Source: Flectonema sp. DT1601
Taxonomy: Eukaryota; Euglenozoa; Diplonemea; Diplonemida; Diplonemidae
Length of the DNA stretch: 64,000 nt
Assembly (NCBI GenBank): GCA_964019425.1
Contig: OZ025785.1
Location: 1,263,501-1,327,500, forward strand
Reading direction: 5' to 3'
Under the pieces are notes generated by a model, which was given only the letters and a program-made list of their open reading frames with translations, made no database searches and had not been told where the DNA came from. Shown one piece after another: positions 31,430 to 42,978 of this stretch (its first letter is position 1; the number at the start of each line of letters is the position of its first letter). A program made the translations under genes and the position numbers.

Positions 31430-34400
31430 ATGGAATGGCTCACAGATGCTGCAAAGAGAGCGAAGGCATTCCTACGAGGAGAACGGGATCAGGACGGGTT
31501 TTTCTGCCTTGATACTCCCACATTCGCTTTGGATGGCTGTCTTCAGTTTAGTAACGGTGAGTGGTTCTCTGATGATGTTACGAACATCTCATTCAGCAAC
31601 TCTGAACCCTCAGTCACGACCGTTTCGGATGATTTCTTATGCTCATCTCGTAAGGTTATAAAGGTCAGTCTCAGGTCTCAGTAATGTTTCAGCTGTTGGA
31701 GACCATTTTCTATTTTGTTGTTCATCCCTCACATCTGTTACCTTATCAGGTCTCAGCAATGTTTTAGTTGTTGGACACTCTTTTCTAAAAAATTGTTCAT
31801 CACTTACTTCCTTGAATTTAACCCTCACGGATGTGAAATCCGTTGGATTTCCTAGAAGGTTGTTCATCCATTAACAGAGACGAACTGCATACGAGCATGA
31901 GGGATTGTCTTGCCCCCCGTTTTCTAAATTTGATTAACAACTGCAAATCTGTCGTCAGGACGATCCTGTATACGGTATATGATTACCGAGTGAATTGTTT
32001 TGTATCCTTCATCAACGTGACGTACCTTTTTCAACAGGAGACAATGTCAATATGACCTCGTTGGTGCGACAAGACTCCTCCCAACGCTCGTCGCCGAAGG
32101 CGGGTTTAGCGAGGCCTGAAAGAGCACCAAGTCCCGGATCATTATCCGGATGGGGATCGATAAATGGAAAAAAACCCAGCGGGATGTCGCCACTGTTGAT
32201 AAACTATATCTCAGCAATGGAATCGGTCGGAGTTGGATTGCAGTGCGGATGGAAGCAATTGACTCAGAACTACCCAGCAGCTGAACAGCATAGTCCTTTG
32301 GGATCGCCACGGGGATCACCTAGAGTCTCACCACGAGGTAACCCGCCACTCTCCCCCTCGCGACGCCGCATCCTTTCACAAGCTCTAAGCGGTTCGTACG
32401 CTCGGTCAGCAGATTTCGAACGAATTTATGATTCTCTTGGAGAGAGCGATAAAAGTGCTTTTTGCCGAAAACTTTGGAACATAGTCGTTTCTGCTATGAA
32501 CACTGCGCCCGTGAAGACCTCGACTATTGAACAAGAGCTGGGGAGTATGTTTTTGAAGGGGAGGAGGAACAGAGGATTCGGAAGGACATTTGCCGCTGCA
32601 GGTGACGGTTCCTTCCGTCTGGTGACAGAAGAAGAGATGGAATGTGATAGAAATGAAGATGAAGACTCCCAGCACTTTGATAATCGCGAATGTTCTCTCA
32701 CAATGGATCCGCTGTTGGGAAAACGACACACTTCTGTGTTTGTTGAACAAACACGAAGGCAGAGTTTTGGATCTGAAAATTCGATCAAACGTGAAACAAC
32801 TGATGACTGGGTTCCTTTAAGTATTCAACGTCAAGATTCTACACTGTCTTCGAACAAGGGAAGCAGACAGAACAGTTTGAATACCAAATTCCACAGATCT
32901 CAATCGACTGGACTGGCCGAGCTTGAACAAAGCCAAAGCGGTTACCTTCCATCATCAATGATACCGGAACTCCTTGTTGAAGGCGTTACCGCCAAAGATG
33001 ACCACGTTGCCTCACGGTTCGATTCCTGTGCATCGTTAAAAAACCACAAGGTAGTTGAAACAACAACGCTGAGTAAAGGAGAGGATCAAGACGGCAACAC
33101 GACAATTAACCAATATGCAGTCGTGGGAGACTTGGGGAGGGGCTCATACTCAAAAGTAAAATTAGTCCTTCACAATGACTCCGGCGAACCATTCGCACTG
33201 AAGATAATGAACAAATCACTGCTCAACAAGATAAAAAAATACTCTGGCACTGCCATGTCACAAGCAAGAGTTGAACTTGCCATTATGAAGAAAATTGCCC
33301 ACCCAAGAATTGTCAGGCTGCACGAGATCATTGACGATCCCATAAAGAATAAAATGTACTTAATACTGGACTACATTGACGGAGGACAGATATGTGATTT
33401 GTCCATTGAGGGGACGTGTGACATGGTCCCACCTCGAAAAGTAGCAAAATACCTGAGGCAGATAGTCTCTGCCTTACAGTACCTTCATCGCCACAACATC
33501 ATCCACAGAGATATCAAACCAGGTAATCTATTACTTGACAGGCAAGATAACGTTTATCTCTGTGACTTTGGCGTCTCATCAATAATGGAAGGCGACGATG
33601 TCATCCATGATCTTGAAGGAACACCGTACTTCTTGTCACCTGAAATTTGTGAAGGTATGTTATTATCATATTTCGTCTAAAAATCGCGGACGGCAGGATT
33701 TGAACCTGCGCGGGCAGAGCCCAACGCATTTCGAGTGCGCCTCCGTAACCACTTGGATACGTCCGCTTTCCAAAAGAAAAAAATCCAGACTTGCTTTTTT
33801 ATTATTATTTGCTTTCCGGTAACATTCGCCTGTCTTTCCAGATTTTTTTTTGTTATTTTCGTTATTTTCTTTGTGCTTCTTTTGGTTTAAGTCTAACAAT
33901 TGAAGCATTTGATAGGTCGTGTAAACACCATCGTCGTCATTTCCGTCTTGCTGGCCTTTTCAAATTGACCGTCGTCCATTAATCGGACTTCTCCTGACAT
34001 TAGTAAAATCCCATTAGTCTTACTGCTGAGAGTCTCCAATGATTTGAGTATTTTGTATTTTGAAATAATCCTTGTTTAGATTGGGTGGGCCTCACCGGTT
34101 TTGAACTTCCTTGTGCCTCGCTGTTTTGAGGGTTCCCATTCTCGCTGCTACACTGTTCGCAGTTGTACCCACTTTGGGGAACGTGAGCTCAACCAGCACC
34201 CCGTTCTATAATTTACTTCATCGAGGAACCGTTGATGAGGTTCTTGGAGGTGTGTCCTTCGTCATTCTCCGCTTACTCGAGATCTGTGATGTGTCTGCAT
34301 TTCGTCAACCTCGGTGTGAAATATCTAGGGAGATTACATCTGGAGAAGCTGAGCTTTGTGGTCTTGTGGTGATGCTCGTATTTCCATTTTACCAAGTTGA

Positions 34401-36002
34401 ATGATGTCCATTAATGTTACCCATCAGGTGTTCGAGAGATCTTTGCCGATTTCCATTTTCCCGATAAGAAAATCGATTTTTTTCTCATTCAAAACTAAAC
34501 CAAACTACAACAGGCGATTCATACGTGCATGGCAAAGTGGCTGACATTTGGGCACTCGGCGTTACGGTATACATTTTGTTGTGTGGAGTAGTGCCGTTTA
34601 ACGGAGATAGTAAGCTAGACATAATGCATCGCATCCAGAACGACGCTGTTCATATACCCATCACCCTTGATCCTGTGACCAAGGGATTGCTTAAACAAAT
34701 GCTTAACAAGAGTCCGAAAAATCGAATAACCCTCGATGCTTTGAGAGATCACGAGTTTATCAGTGGTCACGGTGAAAGGACTAGTGTGCAGTACGAGCAG
34801 CCCATCATCATCTCGCGTAGAGACGTGTTGAAAGCTGTAAGTATGGGGTTGAATCTTAACCCGTGTCCGTCTATAGTAAAAGTTCGTGCGATGAAGGTCA
34901 TAAAGAAATATTGTGATGATTTACGAAAACGGCTGAGGGACAAAAAGAAACAGGCGCGCATTCCACCCCCTGGTCTTCCGAGGCCTCCTTCGAAAAAGGA
35001 AAGTCGCGTTCCTGCAGCAATCAACACAAATATACAAACTGAGAGTACAAGTGATGACAGTGGAAGCAGTGGTGAGTGCAGTGATGTTGATGTGTGTGAC
35101 ACTGGCAACAATTTCATCATTAGCATAAATGACAATGAAGACGGTTGTAACCTTGACGGTGGCAACAACAACAACAACAACAACAATAACGACACGGACA
35201 ACAGCAATACAATTACTATTAATATAAATAATAATACTAATACCAACATCTGTAATTTCGGCGTCGATGACAAACCCGAACTGGAGTTAAGCCAAAATGA
35301 TTTTGTAGTCTCACCAACAAGCAGTGAATCTGGTTCACTGTGCAATGAGTCATCAAGTCTTATGGAGTCTCCCAGTTTGGAGTCAACTGCTTCTCTTTCT
35401 CCAACACCACCTCACCCAGAAAAGCCAAATCTTTGTTCAAAACGTCCATCAGTTATAGATCTTGGGTCAACGTCTCCTATTCCATCTCCCCCATTGCTAG
35501 CGTCAAAGTGTGGTTCTCCATCTATTTGTAGTCGTCCCAAATCAAGGAGTGTGGTTGCGGACTCTTCTGAAAAGCAGATCAGCAGATCTATGTCCGCTGG
35601 ACCTCTCGATAAGATATCAGCTTCAGCTGATTTCTCAGGTTTGCTTCAACGGAATCAGCTCTTGATAGAGCCGCGTGACCTCGATCCCCTTCGAACCCCT
35701 TCCCCCGCTTCCCCTGCTTGGGGCTCTGACGTATCTCGAGAGGATGACTTACGCTATCTCTCTCGGATGTCAGAATGCGATCACGATAGCCCCGTACGTG
35801 CGTCTTCCCGACCCACTACTTCCCCTTACTTTAGGCACCTAGAGCCTATTCCTCTCACAGGTATGTAGTCTTTTCTTTGATATTAGTGGTAAATTCACTT
35901 CTGTTGTTGTTAAATAAAAAAATCTCCAAAACAGCTGCTCTTCCAGCAAGTCGAGGTTCGTTGCGGAAACTAGAGCCTCTCCAGTTAAATGTATCCGGGT
36001 AG
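31430..36002 (+). CDS. CaMKK-like Ser/Thr protein kinase (4 exons)
   Basis: I place exons at 31430-31649, 32038-33654, 34514-35860 and 35935-36002; phases match throughout. Donors are GTAAGG, GTATGT and GTATGT, and all acceptors are AACAG. The kinase domain starts near 33108 with GDLGRGSYSKVKLV, keeps the beta-3 Lys (FALKIMNK), HRDIKPGN and DFGVSS, and has GTPYFLSPE and DIWALGVTVYILLCGVVPF. The insertion after DDPIKNKMY and the WALGVT segment resemble CaM-kinase kinases and yeast SNF1-activating kinases, which phosphorylate AMPK-type kinases on the activation loop. The N-terminal half is Ser-rich, and the C-terminal tail has an Asn repeat, acidic stretches and many SP/TP sites. Ubiquitin-like coding sequence just upstream may belong to this gene in another frame. 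The final exon is short (22 codons) but continues the LEP-rich tail. Confidence 0.8.
33683..33766 (-). tRNA. tRNA-Ser (anticodon CGA), nested antisense in a kinase intron
   Basis: The minus strand folds into an 84-nt tRNA with a long variable arm. The acceptor stem is GCGGACG/CGTCCGC, the D stem TCC/GGA, the anticodon arm GCGCA-CTCGAAA-TGCGT, the variable stem GGGC-TCT-GCCC, and the T arm GCAGG-TTCAAAT-CCTGC. The discriminator is G, as usual for serine tRNAs. A TTTTT terminator follows at once. The gene lies antisense within the 859-nt third intron region of the CaMKK-like gene. Confidence 0.95.
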
Positions 36003-38906
36003 GTTATTCAAGTGTTGGTTTTATTTTTTTGAATGACTTATCTAGCTACAATGCACCTTGTTGTAGTTTATTGCGAATATTTGTTTTGTATGTGGCTTCT
36101 GTAAACCGTTTTGGACTCGGTTTTTGTTTATTGTGCTAATTTTTGTTTCTTCCCTGTTTTTTTTTAATATATCCATTTAGCATTTTTCCTTTTCGTGCTG
36201 ACACAATCACACGATGGATTTAGCCGGCGGTTCTCTGTCACTGTTTCCCCCTCTTTTTTTTTTATCCTGCCTATTTCACTCAAAAAAAAAATATCGCACT
36301 TATTAATATATGCTCGACTTCCTTGTCAAAGTTAAGAAGTTTGTTTCTAAAGTTTCTTTGTTAGTTTCACGAATACCTGTCAATCAACAAGTGCTGTGAG
36401 CCACCGAAGTGAATTTCACTGTCGAGGGGCTTTGCGGTATCAATCAGACTTTATTGATTCGATAAATAACTTTAAAAAAAAACAAAAAAAAAAAAAAAAA
36501 AAAAAAGTGAGAAATGCGGACTGACAGGCACAGTTAGCCTCTGTACGCCACTATTTAGTATCATATTTTTGTTACTGATAGTTTGCGACCGGATTCGTTA
36601 TTCCTCTCTTTGATGCTTGTCCGTTTTAAATAATCCAACTAAGGATTGAGTACAGTGTGGTGCGGTGGTTATTTTATGTTAGTATGGTTAATTGTAGTCC
36701 AGCAGTGAAGAAATCTGATTGCCCCTTTTCTGTTTTAAATACTGTTGGTGTGTGGTATTATTATTGGTGGTGTGTTTCTCAAGCAAAAATTGTCATGAAA
36801 CATTGGTGTGTGCAAATTACATTTACTTTGATACTCTAGCTAGCTTGAAGTTAATGTCAGACCGGTGCAGTGATTTGGAGAATTTTTTTTTCCAAGACTC
36901 GTGTTGCTTGGATTTTCTTGCGTTTTTTTTTTTTTTTTTTTTTTTTGTTTGTTTGTTGCTTATTTTCTTGAATTTTATTATTTTATTTGCCCAGGAAACT
37001 TTCTTGTGGCCGAAAGAGGAATTATACAATAAATAAATAAATAAATACCGACTGCCTTCGTGCGGTCAGTCGTGGAGTTAACATTTGTAAGCAACTCTCT
37101 TTACAGCTTCTTTAGCCCCTCAATAAAGTAACTCTCTTCACCGATATATTATTGCCCTGAACAACCATTTTTGCCCGTCTTTTTTTCATTGGTTTTTTAG
37201 GAACGCAAACCTCACAGCATTTGCTCGTGATCATTTTTAAATATAAAAGTGGAAAGCTGTATTAAGAGCTGATTGACAGCCTAGCTCGATATATGCTTGG
37301 CCGCTTTTCTTAGTGCACTTGGTCCGCAATTTGAATACCAATAAAACCTATCACCTTAAGATCATAGTTTATGACTTTGGGTTCTTTCGGGAAGAGACCC
37401 ACATCTCCAACACTAACGTTACGAGACAGAATACTTCACATTCCAGTCAAAGCAAATGGTGTCTATTTTTTCCGTTAAGGCTACCAAAAAAGCTTACCCA
37501 TTCAGTACTTCGGATTCTGTTGTTGTTATATTATATTATTTTTTACCCCTCTTTTTGGCTTCTTTCCATGTTTCCCCTATTCACGTCGTCTTATGTTTGT
37601 GCGAGGTCACACAAGTTGTTCCAGAAACGTTAATTGGACTACTCTTTTGTTAGTCGCCGTATCGTACTTGAAGAACTAAAGTGAAGCATTTTATATCCTT
37701 TTTTGAGGATGCACCAGTTTTTTCTTTTTCCCACTCTTTCATCCTTTCTTTCTTCTTCTTCTTCTTTTTTGATACGATTGTAAGTCGTTATCCCTCCTCG
37801 TCTGTGAGCAACTCAAAGTTTTGACTTCGTCTCGACTTCTGTTATCAATAATAACAAACAATTTACAAAAGGTACCATTTACCTCTGCCCGTCAGTAGTC
37901 GTTTACTTTGTGAAGTCATCTTCTTTGGAGAGTCATGTTGCTATGAATAGTTCTCTAATCTTTTCTTTTTTTTTGACTGTTTAACCAAGTAGGACACTCG
38001 GTGATGGTCAGCAAAAATAATGGAATAATCTTTTCTTCACCCACCTTCCTTTTTTCTTTTTTTTACAATCGTTGGTCACTCACTCAGGTGTGACAATAAG
38101 CTGCTGTCGACCATAGGGGGTTTATATATCTCACAAGTCGGAACTGTTGACATTTCCTGAAATCAATAATGAATATCGCGTCCGATATGGATGCCCGCCA
38201 TGCAACTAAATCAATCAAAAAAAAAATTTCAGATTTCCAATGATTTGTTTTTTTTTAATATTCAATATTTCATTTACCTGGTCGTATTTGTTTCTACATA
38301 CGGAGACAAAGTCAAATGCGACTTTTAGCGGACAATTAGCACGCCCGTAGTTGTAGACTCCTTTTTTTTTTTTCCCCTTTGTTCCTTTCCTTTCTTTATC
38401 TTGCTGGCAACGAAAAAATAAAATAAAAAGTAAATATTGAAACAGAAAAAATCCCCCATTTTCTTAATGTGATGGCGATTAGAATAAAGCAAGGGCGTGA
38501 AAAGTTTCACTTGTTGGGTTAGAAAAAAAAAAAGGGAAAAAAAAAAAAGAAAACATAATAATGGAACACCTTTCGATGTTTCTGTTTTCACCCGAACAAT
38601 GAAAATACAAGTGAGAAATTAACAAGAGGAAAAAAAAAAAAAAAAAAAAAAGTCCCGACAAATCCAGTCTCAAAGCACCCCAGCTCTCCTAGTAGGTTCT
38701 TTTGATCCCCCCCAGCTTGCGTAAGAAAAAAAAGTTTTAAAAAAAAAAAAAAACTCCGTAAAAAAAAAAAAAAAGAAAGCCAGTGATAGTATCCCACGGA
38801 ACACGCCATTAAATTGGTTCGAAGTCAAGAATCATGATGAGGCTAATTACTTCTCAGCTTTGCACAGTGACACCAGTCAAAAACATGTCAAAACGGAAAT
38901 ATTAAA
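36003..38906. other. AT-rich spacer
   Basis: No supported gene. It has A and T runs (36470, 36922, 38520, 38630, 38738), a TAAA microsatellite near 37030, and a small hairpin at about 37050-37073 (CGACTG...CAGTCG). Short frames here are lysine- or phenylalanine-rich by-products of homopolymers. Confidence 0.5.
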
Positions 38907-40742
38907 ATGGGTCTCTCGAGCAAAGATTTGCGAGACCTGCTACGGCGGAATGGCATAGCAAAAAAAATATTACACCAACTGCAAAAGAGTGATGTTGATG
39001 GAGCGAAATTCTGCAAGTTAAGTGAAGAAGACTTATTGAAGAATGGAGCTGTTGATGACCATACTCGGAAAAAGTTGCTTCGTCTTCAATCCCGAATGAA
39101 GAAAAATGAACAAGAAATTAATCAAGATATCCCTCCTCACATGAAAAAAGCAGCAGAAGCCTTGGAGCGTTTTTACAAAGCCAACAAATGCACTGACAAA
39201 TATGGAAAAGCGCAGAGCATAATCGATAATTTCGCTGACAATCCAGCGCTTCTGCACACCGAGTTCAAGAAGAAGTACCCAAGTAAACATAAAGATTTGT
39301 CGTTTCTGGGAACGCTTGCTGAAGAAGACGCAGCAGTAAAGAAAAAGATTGAACAGCTCGGTAAGAAGTTAGACGCAGTTTATAAGAAAGCTGGTTCACC
39401 AGAAGTAGGGAAAGGAGTCCACATTGTTTCCTGTCATAGTGACTCACCTGTAGACCTCTATAACCTTCTTGACGGCAACTACCCACCTAAGGACATAAAA
39501 TTCATCGCCGATTGGGCCGGTGTCAAACAAGACAATAAAACCCGTAAAAAACGCGAAAAGGAAAAAGCTGATGAAGAGGAGAAGAAGAAAAAAGAAAAGG
39601 AAGAAGCGGAAGAACTTGCTCAAGAACAACAAAAAGAAGAGGAACAAAAAAAGAAGGCCGACGACGACAAAAAGCAAAAAAGAAAGGACGCGGTAGCGGC
39701 AAAAGCACGAATTGCTGCTGAAGAGGAAGCGAGGGAAGCAGAATTGCAACGCCAGCAGGAAGAAGCTGAAGAGCACGAACATGAGCGGCTTAGGAAGGAA
39801 GAAGAACAAGAAGCGCAACGCGCTTCGAGTGTGAATGAGACACCTAAAAAGACTTCGGCACCTGTTATTCAAAACTCACTACAAGACGAAGCCGATGCAG
39901 CACGACAGCAACGCAAACGAGAATGGGAAGCTCACCAACAGGAGCAGGAGCGACTGAAGAATGAAGAATTTGATTTGATCCGTCAACGTGAACAGCAAGC
40001 TCTCGAGTCCCATCGAGCAAAGCGTGAAGCCCTTCGAGAAGCTGAACGACGGAGAACGGCAGAGAAAACTCTCCAAAGAGCTGACTGGGAAGTTCCACTG
40101 AACGAAGCGAGAAGCAAACTTCATGAAATGGGACAAACTATACACCAGTACTCGATGCGCGAAGAAGACCAGTTAGAGTTTATACGCGAGCTGGAATTCG
40201 AAAAAAGCCTCTTGCAAGAAAGGTTGTTGAAGCGAAGGCGGGCGAATTGCTCAAAAGCATCTCAGTGTGACATGCAACCAGACCCAGAAACAATTAGAAA
40301 AGGTCCCTCTGTGGGGATGCAACAAATGCTTGGACAACAACACAGACAGATATTGGAATTACAGAAACAAGTTGGGGATGCTGATGGTGAGGTATTTCGT
40401 TTAGAAAAGGAACTTCGAGCACTTCATTTATCAGACAAGAGATACCAGACTCAGGCAAGAGATGCTCAGAATCGATTAATGCATATGCACCAGGCACAGA
40501 TTAACTTAAAGAAATCGTTATCTGATTACCCTCGAAAGAGTCACTCACCACCTCCACTATATAGAGTTCCACCACCGAGAGTTATTACTATTCGGACGTC
40601 TCCTATGAAATCACCTCAATCTAATTGTACTTGTACTGGTAGTGTACAGATGTCTCCAAGTAATTCAAATTTATTCTCAGGTATGGAAAGTCCTCCTCTA
40701 CCACCACCTCGGCTAGTTGTTACTCGATCACCTTCTCTCTGA
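38907..40742 (+). CDS. SAM-domain-like coiled-coil protein
   Basis: 611 residues in one exon. Residues 1-68 have the SAM helical pattern (LRDLLRRNGI, then LSEEDLLKNGAVDDHTRKKLL). This is followed by an alpha-helical region (PPHMKKAAEALERFYKANK). From about 210 to 450 there is a long, highly charged coiled coil of Lys/Glu/Gln, interrupted near 310 by a Ser/Thr/Pro hinge. A second heptad region is at about 475-540, and the tail is Pro-rich with SPPP and PPPRVI motifs that could bind SH3 or WW domains. It looks like a cytoskeletal or scaffold protein; no specific family is recognised. The SAM call is by pattern only. Confidence 0.65.
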   Translation: MGLSSKDLRDLLRRNGIAKKILHQLQKSDVDGAKFCKLSEEDLLKNGAVDDHTRKKLLRLQSRMKKNEQEINQDIPPHMKKAAEALERFYKANKCTDKYGKAQSIIDNFADNPALLHTEFKKKYPSKHKDLSFLGTLAEEDAAVKKKIEQLGKKLDAVYKKAGSPEVGKGVHIVSCHSDSPVDLYNLLDGNYPPKDIKFIADWAGVKQDNKTRKKREKEKADEEEKKKKEKEEAEELAQEQQKEEEQKKKADDDKKQKRKDAVAAKARIAAEEEAREAELQRQQEEAEEHEHERLRKEEEQEAQRASSVNETPKKTSAPVIQNSLQDEADAARQQRKREWEAHQQEQERLKNEEFDLIRQREQQALESHRAKREALREAERRRTAEKTLQRADWEVPLNEARSKLHEMGQTIHQYSMREEDQLEFIRELEFEKSLLQERLLKRRRANCSKASQCDMQPDPETIRKGPSVGMQQMLGQQHRQILELQKQVGDADGEVFRLEKELRALHLSDKRYQTQARDAQNRLMHMHQAQINLKKSLSDYPRKSHSPPPLYRVPPPRVITIRTSPMKSPQSNCTCTGSVQMSPSNSNLFSGMESPPLPPPRLVVTRSPSL

Positions 40743-41165
40743 TGATGTTTATTAGTATCTTCATGTTGTAAATATTATTAATTACTTCAGAGTGATAATA
40801 CGTATTGTTTGGTATTTGGTCTGTCCCTCACAGTGTTAGTGTTGCTGTCTCGCAACACCCGGATCGCCACTTTTATGTAGTTGTGTCCTATATTTGTTTT
40901 GTTCTGTTTTGTTTGGGACGTTGGAGAGCGTTTATTTTTATTTTTTTCGGATCGCTGTAATCCTCTCCGTAGATGTATTCAATAGTTCTGTTTAGCTGTT
41001 TTTTAATAATCAAAAAACTTTTCTTTCTAAAGCAGCAAATTCAAGGCACAACCACTACTTGTGAAAAAGTTATATTGTCTATAAACACCTTACTCTATTT
41101 TACCCAATTCCCAGGCGCGGTTGGACAGGGGGGTTGAAGGGGGCTAACCCCCTAGACACTTTAAA
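40743..41165. other. Spacer and 5' region of the SH3BGR-like gene
   Basis: AT-rich up to about 41100, then a short GC-rich block containing a hairpin just before the next start codon. No gene seen. Confidence 0.5.
41129..41152 (+). promoter_or_regulatory. GC-rich hairpin 13 nt upstream of the SH3BGR-like start codon
   Basis: GGGGGTT and AACCCCC form a perfect 7-bp stem around a 10-nt loop. If transcribed it would sit in the 5' leader next to the AUG and could limit initiation. Whether it is in the mRNA is not known. Confidence 0.35.
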
Positions 41166-42187
41166 ATGGGTGTGGGGGTAACAGTGTACACAACGCAGGT
41201 ATGTATACTTCAGCCAAACACAAATAAATGTATCACAGCGATAACTAAAAACAAAACAAACTAATAAACAGCTCAAAATGGTTAGAAAATCTGCGACTAA
41301 CTGTAGAAAATTATTCAAATTGTTAAACAGTTTGAAGATTGACTACTCAGAAATACCTGTTGACGTGGTATGCATTTATTCTTGTGCATTGTGCTTTTAG
41401 TAGCTTGTCTTGAAAAAAGATTTTCAAACAGGAAACCCGTAAAGAGATTGATGAAAAAAATAATGGATACAAAGAGCTTCCACAAATCTTCGTTGCTGAA
41501 ACATTCATTGGAGGTTATGAAGAAGTAGAGGACTACAACGAAGAGGGTGAGTTGAGACATGTTTTAAGAGAAGCTGGTTATACGGGTGAGATAAATGATG
41601 GGCAACAAGATCGTGCGGGAGGTAAGAAGAAGGAAGCAGCACCACCTCCTCCTGAAGATGATAGTGATGGTGAACCACCAGAAGATGAGGACTCAGATCC
41701 TCCACCTTCTGATGATGATTCAGAACCTCCTCCTCCAGAGAGTGATGAGGATGATGATGAACCATCAGCTGATCCCCCTGCAGAAGATGATGATGAGGCA
41801 GATCCTCCCGCTGAAGATGATGAACAGCCAGAACCAGCAGCTGAAGATGAACCAGCAGCGGAGGAGGAAGAAGCAGCGCCTCCCGCGGAAGAAGAAGACG
41901 CGCCTCCACCAGAAGAAGAAGAAGCAGCGCCTCCCGCGGAAGAGGAAGACGTGCCTCCACCAGAAGAAGAAGAAGCAGCGCCTCCTGTGGAAGAAGAAGA
42001 TGTACCGCCGCCTGAAGAAGATGCAGCTCCACCATCTGAGGATGACGATCCTCCACCTGATGACGATGATGAGCCGCCGCCACCCAGCGACGATGATGAG
42101 CCTCCTCCTCCTGAGGACGATGACGACGAGCCTCCTCCTCCAGATAGCGATGATGACGAGCCGCCTCCTGAAGACGATGACGATTAG
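41166..42187 (+). CDS. SH3BGR-like thioredoxin-fold protein with long acidic-proline tail (3 exons)
   Basis: Assembled from exons 41166-41198, 41272-41367 and 41432-42187, all phase 0, with donors GTATGT and GTATGC and AACAG acceptors; 294 residues. The first ~90 residues form a glutaredoxin-like fold: VTVYTTQ strand, a helix from RKSATNCRKLFKLLNSL, IDYSEIPVDV strand, and KELPQIFVAETFIGGYEE with the cis-proline before IF. This matches SH3BGR/SH3BGRL (PPQIFNESQYRGDYD). As in that family no CxxC active site is present, so it is likely a binding rather than a redox protein. Residues 120-294 are almost wholly Glu/Asp/Pro/Ala in EEEEAAPP and DDDEPPPP-type repeats. SH3BGR itself also has an acidic tail, though this one is much longer. 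Confidence 0.8.
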
Positions 42188-42936
42188 CCAACAGGCTGAC
42201 AATCGGATTCCAAATACAGCGGCTGCAATCTTCCTGTTCGCCACTCATGTGTTCTTCGACGGCAACCTCGCGAAGATCCTGGGTCTAGAAAATTCACAAC
42301 TTATTTATTATACGCACACCTTTCACTTGTTTTGTAGCAAATGAAAAAAAAAAAGGGATAACGAAAACGAAATGTAATAAGAAAGGTGCTTAGGACTGCA
42401 GTTGGCTCTGCACTCCTCCCCAGTTTCCCGTAAACACCCCAACCCCTTGTAGTTTGTCTCGGGAAAGGTTTGTTGATCGAGAGGGAAAAAAAACAAAAAA
42501 ACAAAGAAAGGCAAAATTTGCTGCGAAAAAACAATGCAGAAAAGGAAAAAAAAAAAAAAAAAAGACCAAACCGAAAATAAAACAATAGCAGCATTTTTGT
42601 CTACAGGTGCCAACAATAACCACAACCGTGTCGTGTGATAGAGTTGTGTGTCGAGTAGGAAGCAAAGATAAAGTGAAGTTCTGCTTCTCATCTTTGATCA
42701 TCCGCTACGAATTTACCTCTCCGATCAGAATGTCCAACATGGACAAGTACTACAAAACCTCCCTGACCCATGCAAATTCGCTATGAGGAACCTAATAACT
42801 AGCCTTTTTTTATTTATTTATTTTTTTCATTTATAGATAACAATGTATTAACTATGAGACGAGAGAACTATTTCAGTGTAGTTTTTTTTGGTTGTGTTTA
42901 ATTTTTATCATAATTTTTTTTTAAAAAAAAAAGTTT

Positions 42937-42967
<31 letters not shown>

Positions 42968-42978
42968 TCTTTTCAAAA
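42188..42978. other. Spacer before the first fucosyltransferase-like gene
   Basis: Minus-strand frames here are phenylalanine-rich by-products of A runs. A-rich and T-rich tracts lie directly before the start codon at 42979. No gene seen. Confidence 0.5.

Noticed and set aside
31669-31674. Donor AAG-GTCAGT for CaMKK exon 1
   Set aside because: Its phase does not fit exon 2; C-GTAAGG at 31650 does.
38325-38809. Three overlapping minus-strand frames
   Set aside because: They are phenylalanine-rich translations of A runs on the + strand.
41765-42248. Minus-strand Arg/Ile-rich and His/Leu-rich frames
   Set aside because: They are shadows of the Glu/Asp/Pro repeat region of the SH3BGR-like gene.
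42301-42701. Minus-strand membrane-like frames
   Set aside because: The hydrophobicity comes from homopolymer-encoded Phe; there is no start context or family pattern.
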